The notes: a model not told the origin generated them from the letters alone. 64,000 bases of DNA from Azorinus chamasolen (GCA_963576725.1 OY755236.1:70340379-70404378), one strand, 5' to 3'; shown: positions 12,143-22,100, numbered from the stretch's first letter. Numbers and translations: made by a program.

Positions 12143-12192
<50 letters not shown>

Positions 12193-12300
12193 GTAATTGT
12201 CATTATTATTGTAATTTAATTTTACCTTTTTTATTATAATTATTATTATTATTACTATTATATTTCATTTTTTACTATTATTAGTATCATAAGCATTCAT
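12090..12300. repeat. ATT trinucleotide microsatellite
   Basis: Nearly pure TTA/ATT repeats at 12102-12192, interrupted repeats to about 12290. Confidence 0.95.
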
Positions 12301-12332
12301 TTAATTTGTTATTGTTTACTGATTAAGTTAAT

Positions 12333-12334
<2 letters not shown>

Positions 12335-12376
<42 letters not shown>

Positions 12377-12430
12377 TCTCTCTGTCAGTCTCTCTGTGTC
12401 TCTTTCTCTCGGTCTCTCTCTGTGTCTGTA
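12335..12430. repeat. TC dinucleotide microsatellite
   Basis: CTCTCT runs with GT interruptions. Confidence 0.95.
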
Positions 12431-12592
12431 GCAGACATACAGGCATGCAATTAAGTATGTGTTATAATTATTCAACTCTTTCCCTAATGAATGTTTATGT
12501 ATGAATTGATCACTTCATGAATAGCCATGAACTTAACTTCAAGGGATGTGTGTGCAAACACAGTAGACGGTTCCTACTGAAGCCATCAGATC

Positions 12593-13745
12593 GTGGTCCA
12601 CTCTGTGTGGTGTAACTACTTAGTCCAGTTTTTGTGTGTAACCACTTAGTAAGATTACTTTGTGTGGTATAACTACATAAACCATGTTGTGCGGTGTAAC
12701 CTCTTAGTAAGACCAGAGTGGCATGGTGTGACTGCTTAAACCACCTTGTGTGGCATAACTACTTAAATCACTTTGTGTGGCAAAACAACTGAGACCACTC
12801 TCCGTGACATAACTACTTAGACCACTCTGTGTGGCGCAACTACTTAGACCACTCTGTGTGGCATAACAACTGAGACCACTCTCTGTGGCGTAACTACTTA
12901 GACCGCTATCTGTGCCGTAACTACTTAGACTACTGTGTGTGGCGTAACCATTCAGTTAAAGTCGCATAACTACTGAACCCACCTTGTGCGGCGTAACCTC
13001 TTAGTAAGTCCACTCTGTATGGCATAAGTGCTTAAACCACTTTATGTGGCATAATAACTTACTCCGTTTGGTGTAACTACTTAGACCACTCTGTGGCGTA
13101 ACTACTTAGACCACCCTGTGTGGCATGACAACTTAGACCACTTTCTGTGGTGTAACTATTTAGACCACTCTCTGTGGCGTTACTACTTAGACCACTCTAT
13201 GTGGCGTAACTACTTAGACCACTCTGTGTAGAGTAACCACTTAGACCACTCTCTGTGGCATAGCTACTTATACTATTCACTGCGGTCTAACTACTTAGAG
13301 CACTCTGTGTGGAATAACTACTTAGACCACTCTCTGTGGCATAACTACTTAGACCTCTCTGTGTGGCATAACTATCTAGCCCACTCTGTGTGGCATAACA
13401 ACTTAGACCACTCTATGTGGCGTAACTGCCTAGACCACTTTGTGTGAAACCACCTACTGAAACCACCTTGTGTGTCATAAACCCTTAGTTAGACCACTCT
13501 GTGTGGTGTAACTACTTAGACTACTCTGTGTGACACAACTACTTTGTAAGATCATCTTTGCAACATGATTACTAAGTAAGACAACTCTGTGTGGCGTATC
13601 TACTCAGACCACTCTTATAACAACTAAGTAGAACCACTCTGTGTGCCATAACTATTGGACCACGCTGTGCAGCATAATCACTTAGTAAGATCCCTGTGTG
13701 TGGCATACCCACTTAGTAACTTAGATCATTCTGTGTGGCACTGAG
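12593..13745. repeat. 27-bp minisatellite, about 40 copies
   Basis: Unit reads ACCACTCTGTGTGGCGTAAC then TACTTAG. Copies vary in GTGTGGCG/GTGTGGCA/CTCTGTGGCG and a few are shortened or expanded. No conserved reading frame runs through it. Confidence 0.9.
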
Positions 13746-14060
13746 GATACAGAAAATATAGATTTCTTACGGTGATGCTCATAGACTACTTTCTCTGGTA
13801 CTGAGGATAAAGAAAATCTAGGTTTCTTATGGTGGTGCTGAGTAGGAACTATTTAGTAAAGCCATTCTGTGTGGTGTAACCAATTAGTAATACCACTGTG
13901 TGTGGCATTGATGATACAGATTATAAAGAATTCTTATGGTGAAGCTCAGTAGTAACCACTTAGTAAGACCACTCCGTGTGGAACTGGGGATAAAGAAAAT
14001 CTAGGTTTCTTATGGTAATGCAGTGTAGTAACTACTTTGTAAGCCCCTTATGTTTGACAC
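13740..14060. repeat. Longer-period extension of the minisatellite
   Basis: The phrases GAGGATACAGAAAATATAGA and TTTCTTATGGTGATGCTCA recur at about 13745, 13800, 13910 and 13985, interleaved with TTAGTAAGACCACTCTGTG remnants, a composite unit of 60-110 bp. Confidence 0.75.
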
Positions 14061-14264
14061 TGGGTTACGAAATGTGATGCAAACTAAATTATCATCCCAT
14101 CAGGATCCAAACTGCAAAAATGTCCTGACCATGGTTTTGAAATGAAATTGATAAGAAACGTTGGTAGGAAAACTGATGATGGCTGTATTTACTGACAAAT
14201 GAAACTTAACCATTTTGGCGAGTAAAATGAGCCTCTGATGTCCTAGAGAAGCCCTTTCATCAGG

Positions 14265-14413
14265 GTCCATGCTTATAAAGCTTTTAGTTGAGTCTGAGTT
14301 TCGTTCTCAGGCTTTTGATTGGTCAGATTTGAGTTCTCAAGCTTTTGATTGGTGGTGCAATCAAAAGCTTGAGAACGTTCTCAGACTCAACTAAAAGTTT
14401 TATAAGCAGGGAC
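14265..14413. repeat. FD inverted-repeat element
   Basis: GTCCATGCTTATAAAGCTTT left; TTTTATAAGCAGGGAC right. Inner arms use AAGCTTTTGATTGGT and GAGTCTGAG. Confidence 0.8.
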
Positions 14414-14469
14414 CCAGGTCATGAACAAAGGCATAGGGGTTTAAATCAACATAAAGGGCCATGAATCCA

Positions 14470-14716
14470 TTAACCCTTTACTCCATGAATATTCATGTTA
14501 AAAATGATGACATTATGAGAATGAATTAGATTATCTTTTAAAATGGCATATTGGCATATGAAATCTTTGCCGTAGCAGAAATTGTAGAATCAGATCTATA
14601 TCATTCCATAAGCAAACAGAGCAGACCCGGACCAGATGGCTCCTATAGGATCCATCTGATCTGGGTCTACTGTTTGCAAAGGCGTAGAAAGGCGTATTTA
14701 TGGAGTAAAGGGTTAA
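14470..14716. mobile_element. FB MITE, near-consensus copy
   Basis: TTAA both ends. CCCTTTACTCCATGAATATT left, GGCGTATTTATGGAGTAAAG right, core GATGGCTCCTATAGGATCCA with CAAACAGAGCAGACC. 247 bp. Confidence 0.9.
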
Positions 14717-15003
14717 CAATCCATCATGAAATGTCCAGTCGTAATATGTAAACACTTCTTCACATATGAGTTTCATTGAAATCCAGCTTGTAGTGTTTGA
14801 GCAGTACTGTAAACAGCATTCAACACAGACTGACAATCCAGTGGAGAAATATGCCTATAACAATACAGTCATGCCCATATCCAACTAAGAAATAAAATCT
14901 AAATTAGATTGATATAGTTGAAAATAGTGTAGGATCGGATCAAACCATTCTTTCTGGAATCGTTTGACCTGGGTCTGCACTATTTGCCCACGTTTTGTCT
15001 GTC

Positions 15004-15182
15004 TTAATACTTTTGGTATTTCATTTTGCTGTCATGATCCTTGTAAAACTTCCTGTATTCTGTGAAGCTTGTACTTTCTATGTTTATATCTGTATGAGAC
15101 CCTACCTCAACCAGCTGAGCCAGATGACCGGGAAGAATGCGTCTAGCACTATTTCCTTCGAATTGATGGTGTACCCCCTGCA
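15004..15182 (-). pseudogene. Histone H2B-like C-terminal fragment (possible exon or pseudogene)
   Basis: On the minus strand an acceptor-like TTTCATTATTGCAG is followed at 15182 by coding-looking sequence. One frame reads YTINSKEI, which resembles the H2B stretch STITSREI. The next frame continues SARRILPGHLAQLVEVG, which resembles TAVRLLLPGELAKHAVSEG. The two pieces are in H2B order but about four bases too close, so homology crosses a frameshift. The second frame stays open to a stop at 15004 (…KYQKY). A donor-like GAG|GTAGGG lies at 15111/15110, which would make a 72-nt phase 0-0 exon, GVHHQFEGNSARRILPGHLA followed by QLVE. The upstream H2B alpha-1 and alpha-2 region is not visible next to it. 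This may be a decayed H2B copy, an exon of a divergent histone-fold protein, or chance. Both the frameshift and the missing core argue against a working gene. Confidence 0.35.
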
Positions 15183-15248
15183 ATAATGAAACACAATCAA
15201 TTAATGACAAGAAATGAAAATAAATTCCTGCAACAAACCAGTTTCAGT

Positions 15249-15425
15249 TTAACACTTTGCATGCAGGGTGTAAAATTGTTATTACCCGCGTAAACAGTGT
15301 TATTTGATGCAGTGACCCAACTCTATGGCCTTCTTTTTGCAAAGAAATGAGAGAAAAAATATTTTCAGAACTGAAGCAAATGACAATTGTTACAGATGAA
15401 AAATTGCTTAGCGTGCAAAGAGTTC
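15249..15425. mobile_element. FC-type TTAA element without palindromic centre
   Basis: Left TTAACACTTTGCATGCAGGG, right TTAGCGTGCAAAGAGTTCA. It abuts an FA element on its right. Confidence 0.6.
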
Positions 15426-15640
15426 ACCCTTTCCTCCATAAATACCCCTTTCTACACCTTTGTAAAATCACTTAATGAAACTGTTGTGATAAATAGAACA
15501 TTTGCTCCTGTAGGAGCAAATGCTCTATTTATCACAATGGTTTCAAACTACAAAATTCTAAAATTTTACTTTCCTCTAGTAAATGCTACTTTTCGGTAGA
15601 TTCAGTCAAAAAGGTTGGGTCTAATATAGCTAAATAGGAC
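15422..15640. mobile_element. FA MITE, reverse orientation, right end eroded
   Basis: CCCTTTCCTCCATAAATA left; the core palindrome at 15478-15545 is centred on GCTCCTGTAGGAGC, with one mismatch in the arms. The right terminus (GGTTGGGTCTAATATAGC) has lost the GGAAAGGG end. Confidence 0.8.
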
Positions 15641-16232
15641 AGGTTTAATTTCATTTTTCAGTTTAATTTCATTTTTCAGTCCAAAACACGAATCCTCCAT
15701 CAATTACTTATGATCCAAATAAGATAACGAACTACTAAGTGGCTGATCTAGATCAAAAGATACCAACAAAGGTAATTCTTTTTACACTTATAATGATTTA
15801 CAAAAAACCTGCTACAGCCCTTTACCTTATGAATATTCATGTTAGAAATAATGACTGTATGAATCATATGACGTTTTAGAACTTGGCTTTATAAGCAAGA
15901 GACATTTTTAGGAATGAGAATTGAAAAATTACTTTTTTGAATTTTACAATTTACGGTCACATGAGTTTAATGAATGCACAATCATGTACCTGTCAGATTG
16001 TTTGTTTGTTTGTATTGTTTTTTAAATCACTTAAAGAGAATTTCAGTCACATCACAATGTCCAGCTAATTACAAGTTGAGGAAGACCCCGAGATTTTTGC
16101 AGTGCACGGAACATTGCATTGTTTCGTGCACTGTGTCAGTAGAACATCCCGTTTGTGCCACCGTCCTACTGTAAGCAAGCTGGAAGGCTGTTAGAACATA
16201 TTGAATTGGAAATGGAAGCTATGAGAATTATT
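15641..16232. other. Unassigned, with the left end of an FB element
   Basis: 15818-15905 matches the left FB arm (CCCTTTACCTTATGAATATT, GAAATAATGACTGTATGAAT). 16085-16180 has a small inverted repeat CAGTGCACG/CGTGCACTG within splice-like flanks on both strands, but no coding case can be made. Confidence 0.5.
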
Positions 16233-16462
16233 TTAAACCTTTCCTCCTTGACTATTTTAGAACCAACCTCTTTGAATGAATCTACCGAAAAGGACCATTC
16301 ACTAGAGAAAAGGAAAATGTTATAATTGTGTAGTATAGAAACCATTGGGATAAATGGAGCATTTGCTCCTATGGAACAAACACTCTATTTATCACAATGT
16401 TTTCAAGAAGACACGATTGCAATAGAGGCGTAGAAAGGCGTATTTAAGGAGGAAATGGTTAA
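16233..16462. mobile_element. FA MITE, diverged
   Basis: TTAA both ends; arms show several mismatches (CATTGGGATAAATGGAG; GAACAAACACTC), so this is an older copy. Confidence 0.8.
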
Positions 16463-16489
16463 AGAAATAACCAATCGATTACGGATGCT

Positions 16490-16738
16490 GTTCAAACATC
16501 TTTTCATGGATTTTCAATCAGAATAGACCGATATTAGATGGCTCCTAAACAGATGGCTCTTTTAGGTACCATCTTATCAGGGTCTGCTCTGTTTGCTAAT
16601 GGAATTTGACAGACCTATTTCTCTAGTTTCTAACAAGGCTACAATGTTCCACATTCCATTATTTCATCATAGCTCTTTCGTCTGAATATTCAGCAGTTAT
16701 TGAAATTTGGAATAAGTATAGAACAGGGAAAGGGTTAA
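16490..16738. mobile_element. FB variant (FB2), reverse orientation
   Basis: The right end GAACAGGGAAAGGGTTAA, 'ccacattccattatttcat' and 'tgctctgtttgctaatgg' match 27731-27980 and 60441-60673 in the opposite orientation. The left end is eroded, and the centre carries a duplicated AGATGGCTC. Confidence 0.65.
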
Positions 16739-16930
16739 CCCTTTCAACCATGAACAACCAGAGTGCAGTTGTCCATCTGCGTTTAACTGAGTTCACTTAG
16801 TATGAATGACTTAAACTTGCCAGAGAGTTTTGAATGAAACACTAGTGCGGATCATGATCAGAGGTCTCCAATGCAAGCTGTCTGATATGGGTCTACATTG
16901 TTTGCAAAAGACAGTGCATGCATGTTCCAG
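16735..16930. mobile_element. FB variant (FB3) with an unoccupied TTAA site
   Basis: Starts TTAACCCTTTCAACCATGAA. Central dyad GATCATGATCAGAGGTCTCC and partner. At 16808-16827 it reads GACTTAAACTTGCCAGAG, the empty counterpart of the occupied site in the copy at 20677-20960. Confidence 0.7.
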
Positions 16931-17122
16931 ATTGAAATTGTTATGTTGAGCCCAAGATTCGAAGAATATTTAAACAAACATTTTCTGTATTTTTTGAGCC
17001 AAATATCACAATTGTTTGGTACTTATTTGAATTAACATTGTGAGATGATTTGGACGAACCAATTGTATGCTTCTTTTCTACAGGTCTGTATGAAACACTA
17101 ATATAAGAAGGTAAGAATATTA

Positions 17123-18164
17123 CTAACCCTTAACTTTATAGTTCAGCGGGTTCACTGGTTTGTACTTCCTCCCATACCTAGAATAACCAGGACCCCGCTG
17201 AACTGGGGGTTCACCATCAACTCTGTCATCCGGCTCAGCTGGTTGAGGCTGCTGGTTGTCGACACGCCGGCGCTTACAAGGGGGCTCAAAGGTAGAAGGC
17301 TCAGGAGAACGGGCCCTCTTCCGCCGAGGTGGGGCAATGACTGGAGACCTTGCCAGAGAAGGATGAGGCGGAGATGCAGAAGATGGAGTTGAGGATACAG
17401 ATGGTGAACCTTCCCTCTCATTCACCACAACAACCTCGCTGTCCACCTCCTCCTCATCATCCACTGATGCCGAGGAAAGAAGAGTAGGGGAAGAACCATG
17501 AGGCAATGGAGGAGATGGGTAGGAAGGGGAACCTTCCTCCTCATCAACCTGCATGACTTCATGGTTCTCCTCCATCTCTTCATCCTCTGACACCAGGGAA
17601 GCATGAGGAGAAGTTGGAAGGCTAGGTGATGTAGGCAATAAGATGGAAGGTGTACCTTCTATATCCTCAGTCTCCATCGATTCCGCACGCACCGCCTCTG
17701 TCTCCTCTGGCAAAACAGCTACAGACTCTTCCAATGTCACCTCCTGCTCTCCTTGAGAGTCCATCATCTCCAGTCTTTGATCCACAGACTGATCAAAAAC
17801 TGGATCCGAACTCCCAAAGAGAGACCTGGCAAAAACAGGAGGTCTCACTGGAGGAGGTGCAGGTGTCTCTCCAACCATCTCTCCATCCGTTGGTTGAGGT
17901 AAGCCGTTAGGACTACTGTGACCATGTCCTGCAGGGTTCGGGGGAGTCTGGACGAGTTGGGAATTTCCCATCTCAAAAGGTTCAGGTACAAAGGACTGAT
18001 TGCCTACCATAATCCTAACAGGGGCATTATTTTGGAGGTGTTGACTATTAATTCCTCCGACTTCATTTCCAGTATGAAGTGGTCGCCTAGCCAAATGCGA
18101 CCTTTGAAAAACAAAAAGAGAAGGGTCGGGTCTAAAGTCTGGATGCCAGGTCTGAGGACGGTAC
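17123..18164 (-). CDS. Unrecognised protein, large (probably last) coding exon
   Basis: The reading frame has 346 full codons plus stop TAG at 17125-17123. The 5' boundary is set by a strong acceptor on the minus strand, TTTTGTCTATTTTTAG, with the first exon base G at 18164; any start upstream would lie in the intron. That G completes a split codon with the TG that ends the exon at 25482, giving Trp, so the phase fits. From the first full codon (Tyr1): a region rich in R, H and P (YRPQTWHPDFRPDPSLF) at 1-30; a Pro/Gly/Asn-rich middle; three acidic repeats of exactly 41 residues starting at EGTPS/EGSPS (169, 210, 251); a two-part basic cluster, RRKRAR at 280-285 and CKRRR at 296-300, which fits a nuclear localisation signal; and the tail YSRYGRKYKPVNPLNYKVKG. 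GC content is clearly above the surroundings. No catalytic domain is seen and I do not recognise the family. The S/RYGR.YKP tail is faintly like retroelement integrase tails, but a precise intron argues for a host gene. No obvious polyadenylation signal was found. Confidence 0.75.
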
Positions 18165-18304
18165 CTAAAAATAGACAAAATAAAATATCTCAGTTTATAT
18201 TGTGGGTGGTCTGCAAACGTAACAGGGATTTTCTACATTACTTTTGACAGGCAATTAGCTACCATCTGATCCAGATCCAGATTTATACCTCTTTTTATTA
18301 GTTG

Positions 18305-18534
18305 CTCAATCCTTTCCTCCATAGGCTATTTATAGATCCAACAACTTTGAATAAATATATAGAAAAGGAGCATTAACTACAGAAAAGGAAAATTTTAGAA
18401 TTTTGTAGTTTGAAACCATTGTGATAAATAGAGCTTTTGCTCCTATATGAGTAAATGCTCTATTTATCACAATGGTTTCAAGCAATGACTATTACAGAGG
18501 CGTAGAAAGGCGTGATTATGGAGGAAAGGGTTAA
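18305..18534. mobile_element. FA MITE
   Basis: Left flank eroded (TCAA), right TTAA. Core palindrome at 18412-18480, with GAGCTTTTGCTCC in one arm. Confidence 0.8.
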
Positions 18535-18672
18535 GACAGGTTTTACTGTACTAGATACCTCATTTAACAAACTAGGCAAGATAGTCCAAAACAAACCTCC
18601 TGATGGAAAAGATGATCATGGTTTACACTATAAGCTTCCTTCTGTTTGTTGTTTCATTTAACACTTCTCATG

Positions 18673-18922
18673 TTAACCCATCCCCTCATATTTACGCCTT
18701 TTGACGCCTCTGTAAAAATCACTTTCTGAAACCATTGTGATAAATTGAGCATTTGCTCCCTAGGAGCAAATGCTCTATTTATCATAATGGTTTCAAAACT
18801 ACACAAAAAACTACACAAAACCCACAAATCTGAAATTTCCCATTTCTCTAGTTAATGCTCATTTTTGGTAGATTTATTCAAAGAATTATGATCCAAAAAT
18901 AGCCTATGAGGGAATGGGTTAA
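18673..18922. mobile_element. FA MITE, reverse orientation
   Basis: TTAA both ends. Left TTAACCCATCCCCTCATA, right GAGGGAATGGGTTAA; this CCCATTCC/GGAATGGG end variant recurs at 23183 and 35991. A small ACACAAAAACT duplication follows the core. Confidence 0.8.
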
Positions 18923-19019
18923 ACAAATACTGATGTTAGCTGAAAATTTCAATGCATTCATTAAATTTTGTAAAATATATCCAGTTGGCTGAAATTTTGA
19001 GAGATAATACTGGATGAGT

Positions 19020-19127
19020 GGTGAGCAGCTTGGATTCTGATGAAACGCCGAGTAACTCGGCATCTCATTTGGAACCGAGCAGATCGCAAATGCAAGTCAA
19101 AAGGCATATAGTATGAGAAGTGTTAGC
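19020..19127. repeat. FC core fragment
   Basis: GAAACGCCGAGTAACTCGGC with CATCTCATTTGG partner arm; termini not recognisable except AGAAGTGTTAG on the right. Confidence 0.6.
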
Positions 19128-19355
19128 CCTTTACTCTTTGAATATTCATATATGAAATAATGCTACTATGAATATTAATAAGTTTAATTTTCATAATGAC
19201 ATTATGATCATAAAGCCTGTTGGGCATGGCTGAGCCTGTAGAATCAGATCTATATTATATTATAAGCAAACAGTGCAGATTTTGATAAGAGGGCTCCTAT
19301 AGGAGCCATCTAAACTGGGTCTACTTTGCTTGAAAAGGTGTAGAATTGCGTATTC
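19127..19355. mobile_element. FB MITE
   Basis: Left TTAGCCCTTTACTCTTTGAA (TTAG for TTAA); core GAGGGCTCCTATAGGAGCCA; right end lost after GGTGTAGAATTGCG. Confidence 0.75.
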
Positions 19356-19399
19356 AGCTTTACAAACTGGTGTAAAGTAGAGACTGGGTTTTTTAATTA

Positions 19400-19708
19400 C
19401 AGTTGAACGTCAATATCTTAAACTTCACCGGACCATGCAAATTAGTTCGAGATAATATAAGTTCAAGTTATTCAATTTTTTATCTGGACACTATCTAAAG
19501 TTCACAGCTTAATGCAGATCTAAAGTAATGCAGCAGGAGCTTTCATCATTACTTTAGACCTGCATTAAACTGTCATATGTGTTTCTAGATATGCACAGTA
19601 ATACATATCGGAGTAATTCTATATTGTAATTTTTGGAAGGACCTAACTTTAATTCCGAGTAATCCTAAAATTCGAGTTATCCGAGTTAGAGATATTGAAG
19701 TTCAACTA
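19400..19708. mobile_element. pogo/Tigger-like inverted-repeat element with nested palindrome
   Basis: TA flanks. Left end CAGTTGAACGTCAATATCTT, right end GAGATATTGAAGTTCAACTA, with an inner second arm pair (AGTTCGAGATAAT and GAGTTATCCGAG). A 67-bp palindrome of FP style (GCTTAATGCAGATCTAAAG) sits in the middle. No transposase is present. The end sequence is typical of pogo-type elements. Confidence 0.75.
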
Positions 19709-19754
19709 TACTTATGATAATTAGGCTGCCTCAAATAATTATTACCTTATAGTG

Positions 19755-19895
19755 ATGCCTTTGCAAATAAATGTATAATAGACCATGATCAGAAGGCTCC
19801 TGCTAGAGCCGTCTGATCAGGGTCTGCTGTTTATGTATGAAATAATATAGATCTAATTCTACAGTATCTGTTGTGGTAAAAATCTTTTGTTATAT
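19755..19895. repeat. FB central fragment
   Basis: AGACCATGATCAGAAGGCTC and partner GAGCCGTCTGATCAGGG; both termini missing. Confidence 0.65.
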
Positions 19896-20120
19896 ATTTG
19901 TCCATGATGAAGATTATAAAAATTCAGTTAACCATTTCCCTCATATCAATGCTTTTTTCATGCCTTTGCAAACAGAGCAGACCAAGACCATATGGTTCCT
20001 TTATCTCAAGCAGTTCATGATCCTGATCTGAGTTACTCAGCGCTCCAACCGGATATAAATTGTTTGAGAGGTAATCAAATTACAGTCTGTATAGTGTTGA
20101 AGGAGTTCAAATTGAACAGG

Positions 20121-20271
20121 GTCCATGCTTATACAAGCTTTTAGTTGAGTCAGAGTTTCGTTCTCAAGTTTTTGATTAGTCAGATTTGAGTTCTCAAGCT
20201 TTTGATTGGCCTGACCAATCAAAAACTTGAGAACGAACTCAGGCTTAACTAAAAGTTTTATAAACATGGAC
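20121..20271. repeat. FD inverted-repeat element
   Basis: GTCCATGCTTATACAAGCTT left, TTTTATAAACATGGAC right, 151 bp, arms with AAGTTTTTGATTAGTCAG and TGACCAATCAAAAACTTG. Confidence 0.8.
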
Positions 20272-20509
20272 CCTGATAATAATTATATTGGTGATGACAG
20301 GGCTAAAATTTATCTCACAAGCTATATTGTAGGGCTTTTTTAATGCCAGTCCAATGAGAAAAAAGGCATATGGAATGACAAAAATGAATTAATGACACTG
20401 GCATACTAGAACTTTAACAGCATGTGAGTACTACAACTACACTGTACACTTGGCAAAACATATAATGTTTTTAATAATCAAGGGACCATTAACACATTCA
20501 CTGATATTG

Positions 20510-20669
20510 AATCTGTAAAAGTCACCTGTTGAAACCATTGTGATAAATAGAGCACAATGGTTTCAAACTAAAAAATTCTAAAACCTTCCTTTTCTCTAGT
20601 TAATGCTCCTTTTCGGTAGATTCATTCAAAGAGATTGGTCTTAAAATAACCGATGGAGGAAAGGGTTAA
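20510..20669. mobile_element. FA MITE, internally deleted
   Basis: The core is shortened to GATAAATAGAGCACAATGG, so most of the second palindrome arm has gone, as expected from hairpin-mediated deletion. The right end GGAGGAAAGGGTTAA is intact. Confidence 0.75.
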
Positions 20670-20676
20670 AACAGAC

Positions 20677-20960
20677 TTAACCCTTTCACCACCGATAGCC
20701 CATCAGCAATTAACTATAGAATCCACAAAGTATAAAAGGCTTAACTCTTTGCATGCTGAGTATTTTTTCATCTGCAATAATTGTTATCTGCTTCTGTAAA
20801 ACTGTTTGCATTATGTAATCATAGTTTCACCACTAGCGTGCAGAGTTAAACTTGCCAGAGGATTTCGAATGAAAAATAGTGCAAACCCTGATCAGAGGGC
20901 TTGTAGAAGCCCTCTGATCTGGGTCAACACGTTTTGGAAATGACAGTGCCTGTGTGTACG
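20677..20960. mobile_element. FB3 element carrying a nested TTAA insertion
   Basis: TTAACCCTTTCACCACCGAT left; dyad CCTGATCAGAGGGCTTGTAG with partner. The sequence matches 16735-16930 once 20745-20849 is taken out. Confidence 0.7.
20741..20849. mobile_element. Short FC-type element in an occupied TTAA site
   Basis: TTAACTCTTTGCATGCTGAG left, CTAGCGTGCAGAGTTAA right, 109 bp. The following ACTTGCCAGAG continues the host FB3 sequence, so the TTAA was duplicated on insertion. Confidence 0.8.
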
Positions 20961-21047
20961 TCCCTCATTCAAAGGAATATCCCTACATAAGTAGACTATA
21001 TCATCGGAGCCACAGATAATGTGCGTACCCAAATACTAAAATCGTCA

Positions 21048-21142
21048 TTTCTCCACCAAACCCTATACTGTGACCACCCTTTAGAATCATCTCGAATAGA
21101 CGATTCTAAAGCGTGGTCACAATGTAGGGCTACATGGAGAAA
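21048..21142. repeat. FE palindrome
   Basis: ATTTCTCCACCAAACCCTAT ... CACCCTTTAGAATC, centre ATCTCGAATAGACGAT, then GATTCTAAAGCGTGGTCAC and ATGGAGAAA. Near-perfect inverted repeat of about 95 bp. Confidence 0.85.
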
Positions 21143-21440
21143 AAAGGAGTTATTCTTGAAAATGTTGAATTTACACATTTTATCTGAAGCTCTGTATCAT
21201 ATTTTGAATATATTATCCTATAATGTCAAGCAGTAAGAGAAATCGCTCGTCCAGACCACAATTTAACCTGTTACTCCATAAATATGCCTTTCTAACGTTT
21301 GATCAGGGCCTTAGAATCTGTTTGATTTTCATTTTGATATACATATAATTCTACAGTTTCTGCCATAAAAATAAACCAAATTAATATTCATGATTTAATA
21401 ATAATTATAATAATAATAATAATAATAATGATTTATACAT

Positions 21441-21588
21441 AAATACTTGAATTGCTCTGATCTGATTATTCTCTTTGATTTTATGGCTGAATGCATTTAA
21501 CAAAAATGTGACGTGTATTTTGACATGATAATCTTTGAAAAAAGGCCCTTAGTGGTCAAAATATCAGATCAGAGCAATTCAAGTATTT
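21441..21588. mobile_element. 148-bp MITE with 26-bp perfect terminal repeats
   Basis: Left AAATACTTGAATTGCTCTGA then TCTGAT (21441-21466); right is its exact complement (21563-21588). Similarity extends imperfectly a few bases outward. No second copy is seen in the window. An AAT microsatellite lies just left (21396-21428). Confidence 0.85.
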
Positions 21589-21598
21589 AAGTATTATA

Positions 21599-21812
21599 AT
21601 AACCCTTTCGCTGCCAATGCCGGATCTGTGCTTACTACCTATGCAAACAGTTTGGATCCAGATGAGACGCCGAGTAACTCGGCGTCTCATCAGGATCCAA
21701 ACTGTTTGTTTCTGTTACTATGTTTTTGAAATAAAAATGAAGAAAAAAAAATGAAAATTTGTAGCAGATGACAAAGTTAGCAGACGACAGAGTTTGGCAG
21801 CGAAAGGGTTAA
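21599..21812. mobile_element. FC MITE, forward
   Basis: ATAA/TTAA flanks. CCCTTTCGCTGCCAATGCC left, GTTTGGCAGCGAAAGGG right. Core palindrome at 21645-21710 centred on GCCGAGTAACTCGGC within GTTTGGATCCAGATGAGAC arms. Confidence 0.9.
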
Positions 21813-21885
21813 TTCCCTATTTCGGAATATTTTCTTCATTATCAAAAATAATTTAATTATGTTTGAATAGTCATGTAGTTAAGGG

Positions 21886-22100
21886 TTAACCTTTTCGCTG
21901 CCACATTCTGTCGTCTGCTTACTTTGTCGTCTGCTACAAAATTTCATTTCTTTTATTTTCTTCATTTTTGTTTCAAAAACATAGTAACAGTAACAAAGAG
22001 TTTGGATCCTGATGAGATGCCGAGTTACTTGGCGTCTCATCTGGATCCAAACTGTTTGCATAGGTAATCACAGATCCGGCATTGGCAGCGAAAGGGTTAA
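21886..22100. mobile_element. FC MITE, inverted partner
   Basis: TTAA both ends. It is the reverse complement of 21599-21812 with scattered differences (for example AGAGTTTGGATCC for ACAGTTTGGATCC, and ACTTGGCG for ACTCGGCG), 73 bp away. Confidence 0.9.

Noticed and set aside
12593..13745. Possible CRISPR array (regular repeats of 27 bp)
   Set aside because: Repeats are contiguous without unique spacers, degenerate, and the sequence is from an animal; this is a minisatellite.
16085..16180. Splice-like signals on both strands around TGCACGGAACATTG, with faint H2B-like wording in one minus frame
   Set aside because: The resemblance is a few scattered residues, the frame stops, and the signals come from a small inverted repeat.
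17085..17111. 27-nt plus-strand segment between CTTCTTTTCTACAG and GTAAGA
   Set aside because: All three frames contain a stop within 27 nt and it lies antisense to the end of the minus-strand gene; probably chance.
17123..18164. Retroelement Pol or integrase C-terminus
   Set aside because: Only the last dozen residues (SRYGRKYKP) give a weak impression. There is no integrase, reverse transcriptase or LTR nearby and the exon has a precise splice acceptor.
17650..18247. Plus-strand open frames opposite the 17-18 kb exon
   Set aside because: The minus strand has the splice acceptor, codon-like composition and amino-acid repeats; these are shadows.
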